Of a stretch of DNA of 64,000 nucleotides, positions 63,301-64,000 are shown in pieces. The translations under genes were made by a program, and so were the position numbers. The stretch's first letter is position 1. Each line of letters starts with the position of its first letter. The notes beneath the pieces were generated by a model that saw only the letters and a program-made list of their open reading frames with translations, made no database searches and had not been told where the DNA came from. This DNA comes from PXAP01 sp046483315 (GTDB lineage Bacteria > Bacteroidota > Bacteroidia > Bacteroidales > PUMT01): assembly GCA_046483315.1 (NCBI GenBank), contig JAWODJ010000005.1:24851-88850 (forward strand), in the 5' to 3' direction.

Positions 63301-64000
63301 GAGGCAGTCAGGGTTATCGTACCCGGATCACCGTAGCATGTCTCTATTGCCGGGGCATCGAAGCCAACAAACACCTGGTTGGGTTCAGTTATCACGATCT
63401 CTGTCTCATCACTGAGGCACATATTGTCATCACGCACTATTACATTGTAGGTTCCGACATCCAGTCCGGTAAATGTTCCCGACCCCTGGTACTGAGAGTC
63501 ATCATCACCGTAAATGGAGTACTGGTAGGGTGTGGTGCCGCCGCCGGCAGCTACCGCTATCTCTCCGTCCGAAAAATTGAAGCAGGATACATCATTTGCA
63601 GATATGGTGACAATCAGTTCACCGGGCTCCGTTATTGTAACGGGCACATCAACCGTACAGCCGCTGGCATCGCGAATGGTAACCGTGTAGCCGTCTGCCC
63701 CGAGTGAAGAGAAAGTGCCCGATCCACCGAAGGCACCGCCATCAAGACTGTACTGGTAACCGGGCGTGCCGCCGCTGCCCTCCACTGTCACCGACCCGTC
63801 GCTGCCGCCAAAGCAGGAAACATCATCCTGCCCTGTCACCGATCCCGAAACAGCCGTTGCAGGCTCCGTTATTGTAACAGGCACATCAACCGTGCAGCCA
63901 TTGGCATCGCGAACGGTAACCGTGTAGCCGTCTGCCCCGAGTGAAGAGAAAGTGCCCGATCCGCCGAACGCACCCCCATCAAAACTGTACTGGTAACCGG
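60399..64000 (-). CDS. SprB-repeat surface adhesin with T9SS C-terminal sorting domain (5' end outside window)
   Basis: The visible part is at least 1,200 residues, open to the window edge. It has about eleven full SprB-type repeats of 75-90 residues, each with a CxGxxDG-like start, GGTxPYxYS and an ending VRDxxGC ... ITEP, plus one partial unit at the edge. Two Ig-like domains follow (about the last 350-100 residues), then the gliding-motility C-terminal domain GFTPNGDGVNDFFDI ... GTYYFVITL. That CTD is the T9SS export and attachment signal. The protein is presumably a cell-surface adhesin. The two outermost repeats are nearly identical in DNA (see repeat entry). It shares an operon with SprF-like, DUF4296 and amidohydrolase-like genes. 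Confidence 0.9.
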   Translation of the reverse strand, partial: GYQYSFDGGAFGGSGTFSSLGADGYTVTVRDANGCTVDVPVTITEPATAVSGSVTGQDDVSCFGGSDGSVTVEGSGGTPGYQYSLDGGAFGGSGTFSSLGADGYTVTIRDASGCTVDVPVTITEPGELIVTISANDVSCFNFSDGEIAVAAGGGTTPYQYSIYGDDDSQYQGSGTFTGLDVGTYNVIVRDDNMCLSDETEIVITEPNQVFVGFDAPAIETCYGDPGTITLTASGGSGSFEYSISTTQDVPGAFQESEIFDNLSGDVAYYAFVRDTGTGCIVDVNAGNSITIDQPTEIEYSVTLEQDVSGCSYSTNGEIRISSPTGGSSPYSYFINGDDNMGSRIFSGLGVGEHLIEVVDNRGCRIPETVTLSGPDPIVTDNVVLTDVTGCHGNSNGEISTEASGGTGSLLYSINGVDFVTPGNFDNLPAGDHTVTVRDDNDCILTTVYTLEQPDELIVPEVQIINATCAGAGNTAIRARSSGGTAPFTITLYLGGAEQDSFTGVADDEWVEFGPLAENMDGYEVVVDDAGNCGPVSSGLLSTEGPEELAVGSVSVTGNVCHGAAEGSIEIEAGGGTTPYTYTLFDNDNNQLDDTITGGSVVFGGLPAGTYQVAVDDANGCGPVSSADIEVEEPEALVPEVPVTGNVSCFGSSDGMIEASATGGTGTVTYTLEPVGTFSTTGVFEGLDAGIYNVVITDDEGCGPAVSGDIEITEPGLLMFLLVETEDIITGSGNEYGSVLFEMGGGTEPYEYSADGGMTWQDENLFDSLAADEYDLFVRDANGCLADTVVTIDLVTGIDATFDVQMPSCHGYDDGSIEITALVGTGPYEYSIDGGDEFFQSGIFGGLAAGTYELAVRDSSGYIWSATAVVDQPAPVSAGAVVTNAWCSSNSPSGAVDLSVTGGSGSYSYSWSNGARTKDIEDVHAGEYTVTVTDENGCDTTLVLTVDYEHLLEVSLPEVVTICRGESVELTPVVQQSGSSAVYSWVASEPPVPEPVASPIVAPLMPTFYSVRVTDENNCFDDAGVTVDLHPLQGISLGNDTIIFQGSSLLLEASGGEFVNYEWAPGTGLSDLSGPSTTATVMNPTTYYVYGETAEGCIEYDSIFIDIVQPVQPVSGFTPNGDGVNDFFDIVNAGDYPGIVVEVFNRSGQRVFHSSGYSDEKRWDGTYNGRELPVGTYYFVITLNDQFGTKPVTGPVTIVR
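63631..64000 (-). repeat. near-identical 237-bp tandem repeat inside the SprB-like gene
   Basis: The stretch from 63631 and the stretch from 63868 (offset 237 bases, 79 codons) match over 133 bases with nine differences by eye, up to the window edge. All other SprB units in the gene differ strongly from each other. The pair suggests recent duplication or gene conversion and probably continues outside the window. Confidence 0.85.

Noticed and set aside
1..64000. tRNA, rRNA, IS element, prophage or CRISPR features
   Set aside because: None could be supported: intergenic spaces are short, no transposase or integrase reading frame is present and no spaced direct-repeat array exists outside the SprB-like gene.

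Overview
The window is a stretch of ordinary-density bacterial chromosome from a Bacteroidota member. The diagnostic genes are a complete porP-gldK-gldL-gldM-gldN type IX secretion (T9SS) core, a second PorP/SprF beside a giant SprB-type repeat protein with a gliding-motility C-terminal domain, gldA, and several families largely confined to this phylum (DUF4270, DUF4296, DUF4834, DUF5723). Promoters of the phylum-specific TTTG-N19/20-TAnnTTTG type are visible. The anaerobic-type molybdoenzyme operon and gene content suggest an environmental Bacteroidales/Marinilabiliales-like organism; that placement is inference. No rRNA, tRNA, IS element, prophage or CRISPR array was seen. The only stretch over 300 bases without a gene is 13390-13694.

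Layout. 1-5.8 kb: 3' end of a dTDP-glucose dehydratase, a DUF4270 lipoprotein with a half-length GT5 glycosyltransferase, then panC-panD, a flippase-like membrane protein and the heptose adenylyltransferase rfaE2. 5.9-12.2 kb: radA, a class A penicillin-binding protein (convergent) and topA. 12.2-19.7 kb: an arginase-fold protein that has lost its metal ligands, then porP and gldKLMN, closed by a perfect bidirectional terminator shared with manC. 21-24.6 kb: an MlaE/MlaF-type ABC pair, a THEP1-like NTPase and a membrane protein that looks like an ECF S-component fused to a T-component. 24.8-30.4 kb: a polysulfide/thiosulfate-reductase-like operon (Tat-exported molybdoenzyme, four-cluster ferredoxin, NrfD anchor), followed by a YeeE/YedE sulfur transporter split into two genes and an exported rhodanese-fold protein whose only cysteine is its last residue.

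30.4-46.8 kb: PNPOx-like flavoprotein, YfhO, DUF4834, a DUF5723 / lipoprotein / DUF3352 envelope trio, a KAS III-like enzyme, a GNAT-like protein, a HAD phosphatase, VanZ and a Na/Pi cotransporter with an N-terminal Ig-like domain. 46.8-57.8 kb: metK under a SAM-II riboswitch, gldA, PPK2, a tandem Usp protein, asnS, rpoN, a PAP2-like protein, a GT-B glycosyltransferase, a radical SAM protein and a hemerythrin. 57.8-64 kb: a minus-strand SprB-like adhesin operon (SprB repeats, SprF-like, DUF4296, eroded amidohydrolase) that runs off the right edge.

The most interesting parts are the sulfur module at 24.8-30.4 kb with its cysteine-terminal rhodanese-fold protein, the adjacent NTPase plus S-T fusion, the SAM-II riboswitch at metK, and four genes that keep a catalytic fold but have lost active-site residues (arginase, GT5, amidohydrolase, rhodanese).
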